From the NCBI GenBank assembly GCA_050485425.1, contig JBJHBJ010000015.1, positions 14,849-78,848 of the forward strand: DNA of 64,000 bases, in the 5' to 3' direction. Below are positions 1-14,542 of this stretch, piece by piece (position 1 is the stretch's first letter; each line of letters starts with the position of its first letter). The DNA is from LSCE01 sp050485425. Lineage in GTDB: Bacteria; Pseudomonadota; Gammaproteobacteria; Nitrococcales; Aquisalimonadaceae. The notes under the pieces are model-generated. The model saw only the letters and a program-made list of their open reading frames with translations. It did not search any database and had not been told where the DNA came from. The position numbers and the translations under genes are program-made.

Positions 1-354
1 CTGGAGGCCACCCGCCAGCAACTGGAGGCACGCATGCGCGTGATCCAGGAACTGCAGACCGGGCGACCGCAGATCGTGCACCTGTTCGAGCAGATGGTGC
101 TTACACTGCCGGACGGCGTGTTCCTGAACACACTACGCCAGCAGGGCGGCACCATCACGGTGACCGGCGTCGGCCAGTCCAATGCCCGCGTATCGAACTA
201 CATGGAACGGCTGGATTCCTCGGCCTGGCTGCGCGACCCGAACCTGGACGTGATCGAGGTCCGGGACCGGGGAGGCATTCGCGTCAGCAACTTCACGCTG
301 CGCATCCAGCAGACCAATCCCAAGGCAGCTGACAACGGGGAGGAAGCCCAATGA
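1..354 (+). CDS. pilN: PilN, type IV pilus inner-membrane assembly protein (3' part)
   Basis: This is the C-terminal part (117 residues) of a gene whose start lies before the window; the reading frame is open from base 1. PilN pairs with PilO in the inner membrane and links the cytoplasmic PilM ring to the PilP/PilQ secretin complex of the type IV pilus. The visible part is the periplasmic region, with the segment LPDGVFLNTL followed by a mixed alpha/beta ferredoxin-like stretch. Identification rests mainly on the neighbours pilO, pilP and pilQ downstream in the usual order. The stop overlaps the pilO start (ATGA), so the two are probably translationally coupled, and the pilO ribosome site GGAGGAAG lies inside the end of this gene. 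Confidence 0.9.
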   Translation: MEATRQQLEARMRVIQELQTGRPQIVHLFEQMVLTLPDGVFLNTLRQQGGTITVTGVGQSNARVSNYMERLDSSAWLRDPNLDVIEVRDRGGIRVSNFTLRIQQTNPKAADNGEEAQ

Positions 355-950
355 AGCTGCAAGGCGTTGAACTCAACGAACTGGACCTGAACAACATCGG
401 CGACTGGCCGTGGGCGTTCAAGGCCATCGTCATTGCCATCGTCCTCGGCGTGGTCATCTTCCTGGGCTGGTACCTGAACTGGAGCAACCTGGTCGATCAA
501 CGCGACCGGCTGCAGGTGCAGGAGCAGAACCTGCGTCAGGACTTCGAGCTGAAACAGCGGCGCGCGGCCAACCTGCCGGCGTACGAGGCGCTGCTGGAAG
601 AAATGGAAGAGGAACTGGCGGACCGGCTGCGCCAGTTGCCCAGCCGTGGCGAAATTCCCCAGTTGCTGGCGGACATTTCCCAGGCTGGCCTGGCCGCCGG
701 GCTGGATTTCGAACTGTTCCGGCCGGGCAGCATCGTGCCGCGCGAATTCTACGCCGAGCGGCCGATCGAGATCGAAGTACGCGGTACTTACCACCAATTC
801 GGCGAATTCATCAGCGAAGTGGCGAACCTGCCGCGCATCGTCACCCTGCACGACGTGAACATCTCGCGGGTACAGGACAGCGACCGCCTGAACATGCGGG
901 CGGTCGCCCGCACCTACTGGTATCTGGATGACGAGGAGGCGGCACGATGA
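351..950 (+). CDS. pilO: PilO, type IV pilus inner-membrane alignment protein
   Basis: This 199-residue protein of the pilus alignment subcomplex dimerises with PilN and positions PilP and the PilQ secretin. It has a short cytoplasmic N-terminus, one membrane helix at about residues 22-44 (AFKAIVIAIVLGVVIFLGWY), a coiled-coil stretch at about 48-95 rich in Gln, Glu and Arg, and a periplasmic ferredoxin-like domain to the end. Length and layout match the family. It overlaps pilN by four bases at its start and pilP by four at its end (ATGA in both cases), so the operon is tightly coupled. Confidence 0.95.
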   Translation: MKLQGVELNELDLNNIGDWPWAFKAIVIAIVLGVVIFLGWYLNWSNLVDQRDRLQVQEQNLRQDFELKQRRAANLPAYEALLEEMEEELADRLRQLPSRGEIPQLLADISQAGLAAGLDFELFRPGSIVPREFYAERPIEIEVRGTYHQFGEFISEVANLPRIVTLHDVNISRVQDSDRLNMRAVARTYWYLDDEEAAR

Positions 951-1489
951 GCGCAAAGCGTTCCGCCATGACGCGCGGCAGCCGCGCCCTGCTGGTGGCC
1001 GCACTGGGCCTCGGCATGGCAGCATGCTCGCAGAGCACGGATGATCTCGACCGCTATATCAGCGATACGCTCCAGCGTTCGGCGCCACCGCCGGATCGCT
1101 TCGAGCCGCCCGAGGATCTCCCCAGCCATACCTATCCCAGCGACCTGGACCGGGACCCGTTCAGCCGGCTGAGCTTCGTGGAACCCCGGGCCACCGCGCA
1201 GGCGGCCAGCGGGCCGCGACCGGACCTGGACCGCCGCCGGGAAGAGCTGGAACAGTATCCGCTGGACGCCCTCAGGATGTCCGGCGTACTGGAACGGCAA
1301 GGCGAACGCTGGGCGCTGGTGCGGGATCCGCAAGGCACCATCCATCGTGTTCGCGAAGGCAATTACCTGGGACAGAATCACGGCCGCATCGTAACCATTA
1401 CGGAGCGGGCACTGGAACTAGAGGAACTCGTGCGGACGGGTGACGAGCGCTGGCAACATCGCTCCGCCACCCTGGCGTCGAGGGAGTAG
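947..1489 (+). CDS. pilP: PilP, type IV pilus lipoprotein
   Basis: A 180-residue inner-membrane lipoprotein that bridges the PilN/PilO dimer and the N0 domain of the PilQ secretin. A signal peptide ends in a lipobox, GMAAC, with the lipidated cysteine at residue 27. A Pro-rich disordered linker follows (about 45-80), then a small beta-sandwich HR domain at about 110-170 (LDALRMSGVL and ALVRDPQGTIHRVREGNYLG). A second in-frame ATG seven codons downstream could also serve as start, since the signal peptide tolerates either. It lies 20 bases before pilQ. Confidence 0.95.
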   Translation: MSAKRSAMTRGSRALLVAALGLGMAACSQSTDDLDRYISDTLQRSAPPPDRFEPPEDLPSHTYPSDLDRDPFSRLSFVEPRATAQAASGPRPDLDRRREELEQYPLDALRMSGVLERQGERWALVRDPQGTIHRVREGNYLGQNHGRIVTITERALELEELVRTGDERWQHRSATLASRE

Positions 1490-1509
1490 AAGAAAGGGAG
1501 TCGATAAAA

Positions 1510-3630
1510 ATGACTATGTTCGCATCCAATCGCGCAAGCCGCGTCTCCTGTGCCCGGCGGGCACCCGGGCGCTGGCTGTCGGCCCTGGCACTGGGGCTGG
1601 CCGCAACGTTCTGGGCAGGGAGTGCTCTGGCGGAAAACGCCTTGCGCGATATCAGCTACTCCACGCTTCCCGGCAACCAGGTCCAGATTTCGCTGGAAAT
1701 GGAGCAGCCCCCGGAGACGCCGAGCAGCTTCACGATAGACGATCCGGCGCGGATCACGCTGGATTTCCCGAATACGCGCAACCGTTATGCCGACCGCACC
1801 CTGCGGATCGGGGTGGGACGGGTTGAAGGCGTGACCACCGCGGAAGCCGCCGGGCGGACCCGTGTCGTTGTCCGCCTGTCGCAAATGATGGCCTACGACA
1901 CCGAAGTGGACGGCAACACGCTGCACGTGTTCCTCCGCGACAGCGGTGCCGGCGCGGCACGTGCCGAAGCCGACCGGCCTCGCCGCGTGACGCCGTCCGC
2001 CGTTACCGCCACGGCGTCCGAGCTGGAAGATGTCGACTTCCGGCGGACACCCGACGGCACCGGCCGCGTGCTGATCAACCTGTCAACACCGGACGCACCG
2101 GTCAGCCTGCGCCGTGAAGGCGGACAGCTCATCGTCCGTATCCAGGACGCCCGGGTGCCGGAGCGGTTGCAGCGCCGGCTGAACGTGGTGGACTTCGCCA
2201 CCCCGGTGGAAACCATCGAGACCCGCCAGGACGGCAGCGATGTGCGCATGGTCATCCGGCCCTCCGGCAACTACGACCATCTGGGCTACCAGACCGGCAA
2301 CCAGTTCGTGGTCGAAGTGCAGCCGCTGACCGAACGGGAAGTGGAGGAACGCCGCGAGCAGGAATTCACCGGCGAGCGCCTGTCCCTGAACTTCCAGGAC
2401 ATCGAGGTCCGCTCCGTCCTGCAGTTGATCGCCGACTTCACCGGCCTGAACGTGGTGGTCAGTGACTCGGTCACCGGCAACATCACGCTGCGTCTGCAGA
2501 ACGTGCCCTGGGACCATGCGCTGGACATCATTCTGCAGACCCGCGGCCTGGACAAGCGCATTCACGACAACGTCATGCTGGTCGCGCCGGCCGAGGAAAT
2601 CGCCGCCCGCGAACAGCGGCAACTGGAGGCCCAGCGCAGCATCGAGGAACTGGCGCCGGTGCGCTCCGAGTTCTTCCAGGTGAACTACGCCAAGGCCGGC
2701 GACATCGCCACGCTGCTGCGCTCGCAGGACGCCTCGCTGCTGTCCGAGCGGGGCACGGTCACCATCGACGAGCGCACCAACACGCTGATCATCCGTGATA
2801 CCGAGCAGAACCTTTCCGACATCCGCAACCTGCTGACCAGACTGGACATCCCGGTCCGGCAGGTGCTGATCGAGTCGCGTATCGTTCTGGCCAATGACGA
2901 CTTCAGCCGCGAACTGGGGGTGCGCTTCGGTGCCAGCGCCCGCAAGAATGAAGGCGACAATGGTCGCATCGGCCGAATTGGCGGCACTCAGGGCGGAGGG
3001 CTGGCGCCTGGCGGCACGGGTTTCGGAAACCCCGATGGCATGATCGTCGACCTGCCGGTCAACAATCCCGCCGGCGCCGTGGGCCTGGCCGTAGGCCGCA
3101 TCGGCGACCGTCTGCTGCAGCTGGAACTGTCGGCGATGGAAACCGAGGGCCGTGGCGAAGTCGTCTCCAGCCCGCGCGTGATCACCGCCAACCAGCGCAC
3201 CGCAAGCATCAAGCAGGGCGTGGAGATCCCCTATCAGGAAGCCTCCGCCAGCGGCGCCACCAGCGTGTCCTTCCAGGAAGCCGTGCTGGCCCTGGATGTG
3301 ACGCCGCAGATCACGCCGGACGACCGCATCATCATGGATCTGGAAGTCAGCAAGGACACCGTCGGCACCATCTTCGCCGGCGTACCGAGCATCGACACCC
3401 AGTCCGTGACCACCCAGGTACTGGTGGACAACGGCGAAACCGTGGTGCTGGGCGGCATCTACGAGCGCGACCGCGGCACCTCCGTGTCCCGCGTGCCGTT
3501 CTTCGGCTCGCTGCCCGGCGTGGGCTGGCTATTCCGGACCACGCTGAACATCGACGAGAACAGCGAGTTACTGATCTTCGTCACGCCGCGCATCCTTGAG
3601 GAGAGCCTGACCTCACGCAGCCTGAACTGA
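1510..3630 (+). CDS. pilQ: PilQ, type IV pilus secretin
   Basis: This 706-residue outer-membrane secretin forms the gated channel for the pilus fibre. In order: signal peptide (about 1-41, ending SALA); two AMIN peptidoglycan-binding domains (about 43-143 and 173-270); an STN/N0 domain (about 289-365, starting RLSLNFQDIEVRSVL); a NolW/N1 repeat (about 385-450, with FFQVNYAKAGDIATLL); and the secretin core (about 455-700) with the signature VVSSPRVITANQRTASIKQG and a C-terminal beta-lip segment. A Gly-rich insertion (about 485-510) sits in the core. An AAAGGGAG site nine bases upstream supports this start. A strong terminator follows, so pilQ is the last gene of the pil operon here. Confidence 0.98.
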   Translation: MTMFASNRASRVSCARRAPGRWLSALALGLAATFWAGSALAENALRDISYSTLPGNQVQISLEMEQPPETPSSFTIDDPARITLDFPNTRNRYADRTLRIGVGRVEGVTTAEAAGRTRVVVRLSQMMAYDTEVDGNTLHVFLRDSGAGAARAEADRPRRVTPSAVTATASELEDVDFRRTPDGTGRVLINLSTPDAPVSLRREGGQLIVRIQDARVPERLQRRLNVVDFATPVETIETRQDGSDVRMVIRPSGNYDHLGYQTGNQFVVEVQPLTEREVEERREQEFTGERLSLNFQDIEVRSVLQLIADFTGLNVVVSDSVTGNITLRLQNVPWDHALDIILQTRGLDKRIHDNVMLVAPAEEIAAREQRQLEAQRSIEELAPVRSEFFQVNYAKAGDIATLLRSQDASLLSERGTVTIDERTNTLIIRDTEQNLSDIRNLLTRLDIPVRQVLIESRIVLANDDFSRELGVRFGASARKNEGDNGRIGRIGGTQGGGLAPGGTGFGNPDGMIVDLPVNNPAGAVGLAVGRIGDRLLQLELSAMETEGRGEVVSSPRVITANQRTASIKQGVEIPYQEASASGATSVSFQEAVLALDVTPQITPDDRIIMDLEVSKDTVGTIFAGVPSIDTQSVTTQVLVDNGETVVLGGIYERDRGTSVSRVPFFGSLPGVGWLFRTTLNIDENSELLIFVTPRILEESLTSRSLN

Positions 3631-3652
3631 GGCTGACAAGGCGCACTCCCGA

Positions 3653-3682
3653 CAAGGCCCGCGATCGCGGGCCTTGTTTTTT
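3653..3682 (+). terminator. Intrinsic terminator after pilQ
   Basis: A perfect inverted repeat with 11-base arms (CAAGGCCCGCG and CGCGGGCCTTG) and an AT loop is followed directly by six T. It ends the pil operon and separates it from aroK. A TATGAT hexamer at 3704-3709 could be the -10 element of an aroK promoter, although no good -35 element is visible at the right spacing. Confidence 0.95.
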
Positions 3683-3734
3683 CCGCCGCCGGCAGCTCTG
3701 CGTTATGATTCTGCGACGGAAAAGGCGGGAGATC

Positions 3735-4283
3735 ATGGCCACACCCCAACGCATCTTTCTGATCGGGCCCATGGGGGCCGGCAAATCCACCATCGGGCGC
3801 AGGCTTGCACGGGCCCTGCGGCTGCGCTTCGTCGACAGCGACCAGGAGATCCAGCAGCAGACCGGCGTGGATATCCCCCTGATCTTCGAACTCGAGGGCG
3901 AAGCAGGCTTCCGCAAGCGGGAAGAGGCAATGATCGACCGCCTGTCCGCGGAAGATGGCGTCGTGCTGGCGACGGGCGGCGGCGCGATCCTGGCCGAGAC
4001 CAGCCGGCAGCGTCTGCGTGAACGCGGCACGGTGGTGTACCTGGAAACACCGGTGGACGAGCAGCTCCGCCGCACACGGCGCGACCGGAACCGGCCGCTA
4101 CTGCAGACCGACAATCCCCGGGAACGCCTGGAGACACTGCTGGCGGAACGGGAACCCCTGTACCGGACCACGGCGAACCTGGTGGTCGACACCACGGGTG
4201 GTTCGATTCCCGCCATCGTAGCCGCCATCATCCAAGGCCTGACACAGCTGGAGGCAGCAGACGATGCAAACGCTCAACGTTGA
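3735..4283 (+). CDS. aroK: Shikimate kinase
   Basis: This 182-residue enzyme phosphorylates shikimate to shikimate 3-phosphate with ATP, in aromatic amino acid synthesis. The Walker A loop GPMGAGKST is at about residues 11-19. The shikimate-binding Asp is in FVDSDQEI, the Arg in GFRKREE, and the glycine triplet in ATGGGAI. The lid Arg is in RDRNRPLL. A start ten codons upstream (3705) is in frame, but it would lie on a -10-like sequence. The ATG at 3735 has an AAGGCGGGAG ribosome site and gives the family length. The 3' end overlaps aroB by 20 bases. Confidence 0.96.
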   Translation: MATPQRIFLIGPMGAGKSTIGRRLARALRLRFVDSDQEIQQQTGVDIPLIFELEGEAGFRKREEAMIDRLSAEDGVVLATGGGAILAETSRQRLRERGTVVYLETPVDEQLRRTRRDRNRPLLQTDNPRERLETLLAEREPLYRTTANLVVDTTGGSIPAIVAAIIQGLTQLEAADDANAQR

Positions 4284-5355
4284 CCTGGGCGCGCGCGGCT
4301 ATCCGATCCACATCGGACCGGGGCTGATCGATCAGGGGGAGCTGATCCTCTCCGCCCTGCGTGGCGACAGCGCACTGATCGTCACCAACGAGACCATCGC
4401 CCCGCTGTATCTGGAACGACTGCAGGAATCCCTGGGGGATCAGGTCCGCCGGGACGTAGTGGTACTGCCCGACGGCGAAGGTCACAAGAATCTGGTCACC
4501 TGCATGACGGTGTACAACCGCCTGCTGGAAAACCGGCATGACCGCAAAACGACACTGATCGCGCTGGGCGGCGGCGTCGTGGGGGACCTGACCGGCTTCG
4601 TTGCCGCCACCTACCAGCGCGGCGTGGACTTCATACAGATCCCGACCACGCTGCTGGCCCAGGTCGACTCCTCGGTGGGCGGCAAGACCGGCGTCAATCA
4701 CCCCATGGGAAAGAACATGATCGGCGCTTTCCATCAGCCCAGGCTGGTCCTCGCCGACACCACCACACTGGACACCCTGCCCAAGCGCGAGCTGGCAGCC
4801 GGCATTGCCGAGGTGATCAAGTATGGTCTGATCCGGGACGCGGCATTCTTCGACTGGCTGGAAGAACACATGGACGCACTGCTGGCCCGGGAGGCCGACG
4901 CCATGGCGCACGCCATTCATGTCTCCTGCCGGACCAAGGCCGACGTGGTCGCCGCCGACGAGACCGAGCAAGGGCTGCGTGCCATCCTGAACCTGGGCCA
5001 TACCTTCGGCCACGCCATCGAGACAGCTACCGGCTATGACAGCTGGCTGCACGGCGAAGCCGTGGGCACCGGCATGCTGATGGCGGCCTGGATGGCACAC
5101 GCCATGGGCTGGCTCGACACAGCGGGTTATGAACGCGTGGAGGCGCTGATCTATCGGGCCGGCCTCCCCCCGCGGCCGCCCTCGACGATGACGCCGGAAC
5201 AGTTCCTCGACCTGATGGCCGTGGACAAGAAAGCGGAAGGCGGCAGGATGCGACTGGTGCTGCAGCAGGGCATCGGCAAGGCCGTGGTGACCGGCGATTT
5301 CGACAGCGCCGCCCTGGACAGCACGCTCCGCCATTTCACCTCGGCGGGCGGCTGA
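4264..5355 (+). CDS. aroB: 3-dehydroquinate synthase
   Basis: This 363-residue enzyme converts 3-deoxy-D-arabino-heptulosonate 7-phosphate to 3-dehydroquinate, using NAD and a divalent metal. The NAD-binding segment GGGVVGDLTGFVAATYQRG is at about 101-119. The metal ligands lie in GIAEVIKYG (Glu), NLGHTFGHAIE (His) and WLHGEAVGTGM (His). Length is normal. The start lies inside the end of aroK, so the two enzymes are translationally coupled. Only seven bases separate it from dgt. Confidence 0.98.
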   Translation: MQTLNVDLGARGYPIHIGPGLIDQGELILSALRGDSALIVTNETIAPLYLERLQESLGDQVRRDVVVLPDGEGHKNLVTCMTVYNRLLENRHDRKTTLIALGGGVVGDLTGFVAATYQRGVDFIQIPTTLLAQVDSSVGGKTGVNHPMGKNMIGAFHQPRLVLADTTTLDTLPKRELAAGIAEVIKYGLIRDAAFFDWLEEHMDALLAREADAMAHAIHVSCRTKADVVAADETEQGLRAILNLGHTFGHAIETATGYDSWLHGEAVGTGMLMAAWMAHAMGWLDTAGYERVEALIYRAGLPPRPPSTMTPEQFLDLMAVDKKAEGGRMRLVLQQGIGKAVVTGDFDSAALDSTLRHFTSAGG

Positions 5356-5362
5356 AGCGCCC

Positions 5363-6532
5363 ATGGCCATCGATACCCGCCCCCGTCCGCTGGCGCCTTA
5401 CGCCCAGGATCCTCACCGGAGTCGGGGACGGATCCGTCCGGAACCCGCACCCACCTGGCGCAGCGAATTCCAGCGGGACCGCGATCGCATCATCCACAGC
5501 TCCGCATTCCGGCGGCTGGAATACAAGACGCAGGTATTCGTCAATCACGAGGGAGACCTGTTCCGCACACGACTGACCCACACGCTGGAGGTGTGCCAGA
5601 TCGCCCGCACCATCGCCCGGGCACTGGATCTGAACGAGGACCTGACCGAAGCCATCACGCTCGCCCACGACCTGGGCCATACCCCGTTCGGCCATGCCGG
5701 CCAGGATGCACTGAACGGCTGCATGCGTGACTACGGCGGTTTCGAACACAATCTGCAGTCCCTGCGTGTGGTGGACGAACTGGAGCAACGCTATGCGGAG
5801 TTCGACGGACTCAACCTGACCTTCGAAACCCGGGAAGGGATCCTCAAGCACTGCTCGGCGAACAATGCACGCAAGCTGGGCGAACTTGGACAACGGTTCC
5901 TGGAACGCACGCAGCCCAGCCTGGAGGCCCAACTGGCCAACCTGGCCGACGAACTCGCCTACAACAGCCATGATGTGGACGACGGCCTGCGCGCCGGGCT
6001 GATCAGTGTCGGGCAACTGGAAGAATTCGGCCTGATGGGCCGGCTGTTTCGGGACGTCCGCGGCGCCCACCCCGCCCTTCCCCGTCGCCGGATGATCTAC
6101 GAAGCGGTGCGGCGGATGATCGGCGACCAGGTGGCCGACGTCATCGAGACTTCCGCGGCCGCCCTGGCCCGGGAAAAGCCCGCCGACGGCAACGCAGTCC
6201 GGCAACGCAACACCGCACTGATCACGTTCAGCGAATCCATGCAGCGAGAGCACGTCGAACTCAAACGCTTCCTGTTCCGGGCACTTTACCGGCACCATCG
6301 CGTCTACCGAATGGCGGAAAAGGCCAAACGGACCGTCAGCCGCCTGTTCGAGGCCTTCATGGACGACATCGCGCTGATGCCTCCGCAGCAACACGAGAAA
6401 GCCCGGTTGATGCAGGAGCAGGAGGGTGATCCCGGGCGGGCGCGAGGCGTGGCGGACTATATCGCGGGTATGACCGATCGTTACGCCATCGACGAATTCG
6501 AGCGCCTGTTCGATCCCAGGCGGCTGACCTGA
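5363..6532 (+). CDS. dgt: Deoxyguanosinetriphosphate triphosphohydrolase-like protein
   Basis: A 389-residue HD-superfamily phosphohydrolase expected to cleave dGTP or related dNTPs to the nucleoside and triphosphate. The metal-binding signature is complete: His in RLTHTLEVCQIA, the HD pair in LAHDLGHTPFGHAG, and a later Asp in ELAYNSHDVDDG. The length fits the short dGTPase-like type rather than the roughly 500-residue E. coli Dgt. It is the third gene of an aroK-aroB-dgt run with almost no spacing, an arrangement seen in many Gammaproteobacteria. No strong ribosome site precedes it, which fits coupling to aroB. Confidence 0.93.
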   Translation: MAIDTRPRPLAPYAQDPHRSRGRIRPEPAPTWRSEFQRDRDRIIHSSAFRRLEYKTQVFVNHEGDLFRTRLTHTLEVCQIARTIARALDLNEDLTEAITLAHDLGHTPFGHAGQDALNGCMRDYGGFEHNLQSLRVVDELEQRYAEFDGLNLTFETREGILKHCSANNARKLGELGQRFLERTQPSLEAQLANLADELAYNSHDVDDGLRAGLISVGQLEEFGLMGRLFRDVRGAHPALPRRRMIYEAVRRMIGDQVADVIETSAAALAREKPADGNAVRQRNTALITFSESMQREHVELKRFLFRALYRHHRVYRMAEKAKRTVSRLFEAFMDDIALMPPQQHEKARLMQEQEGDPGRARGVADYIAGMTDRYAIDEFERLFDPRRLT

Positions 6533-6554
6533 CCCCCGCCCCGTCGACACCTAT

Positions 6555-6583
6555 TTGAGCGATTCCCACCGAAACGCTATACT
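6555..6583 (+). promoter_or_regulatory. Sigma70-type promoter for gltB
   Basis: TTGAGC (6555-6560) and TATACT (6578-6583) are separated by exactly 17 bases in the gap between dgt and gltB. Transcription would start near 6590 and leave a leader of about 280 bases before the gltB start. Confidence 0.7.
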
Positions 6584-6618
6584 GTGCGGCCCTTTGCTCA
6601 GGGAGCAGCGATTATCGT

Positions 6619-6655
6619 GACCTGAGCGGTCCTTGATCAGGACTCCGCCCAGGTC
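6619..6655 (+). other. Stable hairpin in the gltB 5' leader
   Basis: Nested complementary arms are GACCTG/CAGGTC, GCGG/CCGC and TCCT/AGGA, with a TGATC loop, one A/C mismatch and a two-base bulge. It lies about 30 bases after the predicted transcription start and has no T-run after it, so it is not a classic terminator. Between it and the start at 6873 I see no other clear element in this 340-base gene-free stretch, and no match to the glnA-type glutamine riboswitch core that I could recognise. Confidence 0.5.
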
Positions 6656-6872
6656 CCCCCAACGGGCTCAACGAGCGGGCGGCCTGAGCGAACCCCCGGC
6701 GCAATCCTGCCGGCCCACGCGTGTCCGCACGCCCAGGGCGGCGAGTCTGCGCGGGAACGGGCGCAAGGGGCGGGATTGCGGTGGTGGCGATCTTCAGCAG
6801 CGGGATCAATCGACCGCTTCCTTCGCCTTGCACCGCCCGAACGAATTCAACCCACACGCAGAGGCATTCCCC

Positions 6873-11348
<4,476 letters not shown>

Positions 11349-11427
11349 ACCCTTGTCCGGCGGCCAGCGTCGCCGGGCGATCCATGGACTCCGGCGCCCG
11401 TGCGCCCCAAAACAATGATGGATACTC

Positions 11428-12834
11428 ATGGGTAACAATTTTCAGTTCTTGGAAGTTCCTCGCCAGGATCCGAAGAAGGAATCGGTGGAAGTCCGTATCC
11501 ACAAGTTCGGCGAGATCTACGGCAGCTTCGACAAGGAAACCGCAGCCAGCCAGGCGGACCGCTGCCTGGCCTGCGGCAACCCCTACTGCGAATGGAAGTG
11601 CCCGGTCCACAACTACATCCCGGACTGGCTGAAACTGATTGCCGAGGGCAACCTGTTCGAGGCGGCGGAACTGTCCCATCGCACCAACTCGCTGCCCGAG
11701 GTCTGCGGCCGCGTCTGCCCCCAGGACCGCCTCTGCGAGGGCGCCTGCACGCTGAACGACGGGTTCGGCGCGGTAACCATCGGCTCGATTGAACGCTACA
11801 TCACCGACGAGGCGTTCAAGGCCGGCTGGCGACCGGACATGACCGGCGTCGTGGACACCGGCAAGAAGGTCGCCATCATCGGTGCCGGCCCGGCGGGCCT
11901 GGGCGCAGCGGACATCCTCGCCCGCAACGGCGTCAAGCCGGTGGTGTTCGACAAGTATCCCGAGATCGGCGGCCTGCTGACCTTCGGCATCCCACCGTTC
12001 AAGCTGGAAAAGCACATCGTCCGCACGCGGCGCGAGATCATGGAAGGCATGGGTGTCGAGTTCCGCCTGAACACCGAGATCGGCGCCGATATCCCGTTCC
12101 AGCAACTGCTGGACGAGTATGACGCCGTGTTCCTGGGCATGGGCACCTACAACTACATGCGCGGCGGCTTCCCCGGCGAGGAACTTCCCGGCGTCTACGA
12201 GGCCCTGCCGTTCCTGGTATCCAACATCAACCGCGAACTCGGCTACCAGAAGGATCCGTCGGAATTCATCAACATGAAAGGCAAGCGCGTCGTGGTGCTG
12301 GGCGGTGGCGATACCGCCATGGACTGCAACCGCACTTCCATCCGCCAGGGTGCCCGTAGCGTGACCTGTGCCTACCGGCGTGACGAGGAAAACATGCCCG
12401 GCTCCCGCCGCGAGGTGCAGAACGCCAAGGAGGAAGGCGTGAAGTTCCTCTGGAACCGGCAGCCCGTGGAAATCGTCGGCGACGGCAAGGTGGAAGGCGT
12501 GAAGGTGGTGACCACCCAGTTGGGTGCCCCGGACGAGCGCGGCCGCCGCCGGCCGGAACCCGTTCCCGGCACCGAAGAGGTCATTCCCGCCGACCGGGTC
12601 ATCATCGCCTTCGGTTTCCGGCCCAGTCCAGCCGAATGGTTCGCCGAGCACCAGATCGAAACGGACGACCGCGACCGGGTTACCATCAGGAAGGACGAAC
12701 AGCATTTCGGCCAGACCGCCAATCCGAAGATCTTCTCCGGCGGCGACATGGTGCGCGGGTCGGATCTGGTGGTCACCGCAGTGTACGAAGGCCGGCAGGC
12801 CGCCGAGGGCATCCTGAACTACCTTGGCGTGTAA
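11428..12834 (+). CDS. gltD: Glutamate synthase (NADPH) small subunit
   Basis: The beta subunit of GOGAT (468 residues) oxidises NADPH and passes electrons through FAD and iron-sulfur clusters to GltB. The N-terminal region has two cysteine clusters for 4Fe-4S binding (CLACGNPYCEWKCPVHN and CGRVCPQDRLCEGAC). These are followed by a dinucleotide fold for FAD (AIIGAGPAGLGAA, about residues 147-159) and another for NADPH (VVVLGGGDTAMDC). Length is normal. It lies directly after gltB on the same strand, and a 12-bp inverted repeat follows it. Confidence 0.97.
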   Translation: MGNNFQFLEVPRQDPKKESVEVRIHKFGEIYGSFDKETAASQADRCLACGNPYCEWKCPVHNYIPDWLKLIAEGNLFEAAELSHRTNSLPEVCGRVCPQDRLCEGACTLNDGFGAVTIGSIERYITDEAFKAGWRPDMTGVVDTGKKVAIIGAGPAGLGAADILARNGVKPVVFDKYPEIGGLLTFGIPPFKLEKHIVRTRREIMEGMGVEFRLNTEIGADIPFQQLLDEYDAVFLGMGTYNYMRGGFPGEELPGVYEALPFLVSNINRELGYQKDPSEFINMKGKRVVVLGGGDTAMDCNRTSIRQGARSVTCAYRRDEENMPGSRREVQNAKEEGVKFLWNRQPVEIVGDGKVEGVKVVTTQLGAPDERGRRRPEPVPGTEEVIPADRVIIAFGFRPSPAEWFAEHQIETDDRDRVTIRKDEQHFGQTANPKIFSGGDMVRGSDLVVTAVYEGRQAAEGILNYLGV

Positions 12835-12840
12835 CGTGTT

Positions 12841-12876
12841 CCGGCGCGCCTTGCCGCTCCGACGAAGGCGCGCCGG
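12841..12876 (+). terminator. Terminator-like hairpin after gltD
   Basis: Perfect 12-base arms (CCGGCGCGCCTT and AAGGCGCGCCGG) enclose a 12-base loop, beginning six bases after the gltD stop. There is no T-run, so it may act as an RNA-stabilising 3' end or as a weak or factor-assisted terminator. Confidence 0.55.
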
Positions 12877-12915
12877 TCGCGGTCGCACCCGATTTCCGGC
12901 ACTCTGGACTGGCTC

Positions 12916-13983
<1,068 letters not shown>

Positions 13984-14077
13984 GCGCGCTGGACATACCT
14001 GCCCAGCGGCTGCTCCGGGCTCACCTCTGCGGCGCCGGTGCCCACCGGACCCGAATGCAACGGCACGGGAAGCAGCG

Positions 14078-14542
14078 ATGAAGATACGCACAATGTCAGC
14101 GGGAGTGGTTGTCGTCAGGCAGGAGGACGATAGCTGGCGCCTGCTGCTGCTGCGTGCGTTCCAGTACTGGGACTCCCCGAAGGGCCGCGTCGAGGACGGA
14201 GAAACACCTCTGCAGGCGGCCATTCGCGAGGTCGAGGAAGAAACCGGACTGACCGACCTGGAGTTCTTTCTGGGACACGAGTTCGTGGAAACCGGACCCT
14301 ACGCGCAGGGCAAAGTAGCCCGCTACTACCTCGCACGCACGGCAACGCGCCGGGTGGTACTCGGCATCAGCCCGGAGCTTGGCCGGCCGGAACACCAGGA
14401 GTATCGCTGGGTCGGTTTTCGCACCGCCCGCAAGCTCGCCTCACCCCGCGTGCGGCGGGTGCTGGAATGGGCCGAACGGCAACTCCGGGGCGAGCGGCAG
14501 CATCTCCCCGAGGGAACGCCCCGGACTGCCGGGCGTAAGTAG
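14078..14542 (+). CDS. Nudix hydrolase, diadenosine tetraphosphatase-like
   Basis: A 154-residue Nudix protein. The Nudix box GX5EX7REUXEEXGU is intact at about residues 37-59 (GRVEDGETPLQAAIREVEEE then TGL). The preceding YWDSPKG resembles the FPKG segment of asymmetrical Ap4A hydrolases, so a dinucleoside polyphosphate or related nucleotide is the likely substrate, though the box alone cannot prove it. The last 15 residues look disordered and basic. A GGAAGCAG site precedes the ATG. The gene stands alone between hemE and an outer-membrane protein gene. Confidence 0.8.
   Translation: MKIRTMSAGVVVVRQEDDSWRLLLLRAFQYWDSPKGRVEDGETPLQAAIREVEEETGLTDLEFFLGHEFVETGPYAQGKVARYYLARTATRRVVLGISPELGRPEHQEYRWVGFRTARKLASPRVRRVLEWAERQLRGERQHLPEGTPRTAGRK

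Noticed and set aside
6633..6872. N-terminal extension of GltB by 80 residues
   Set aside because: The extension is Arg/Pro-rich, has no ribosome site, and would place the catalytic Cys far from the start; GTG at 6873 fits better.
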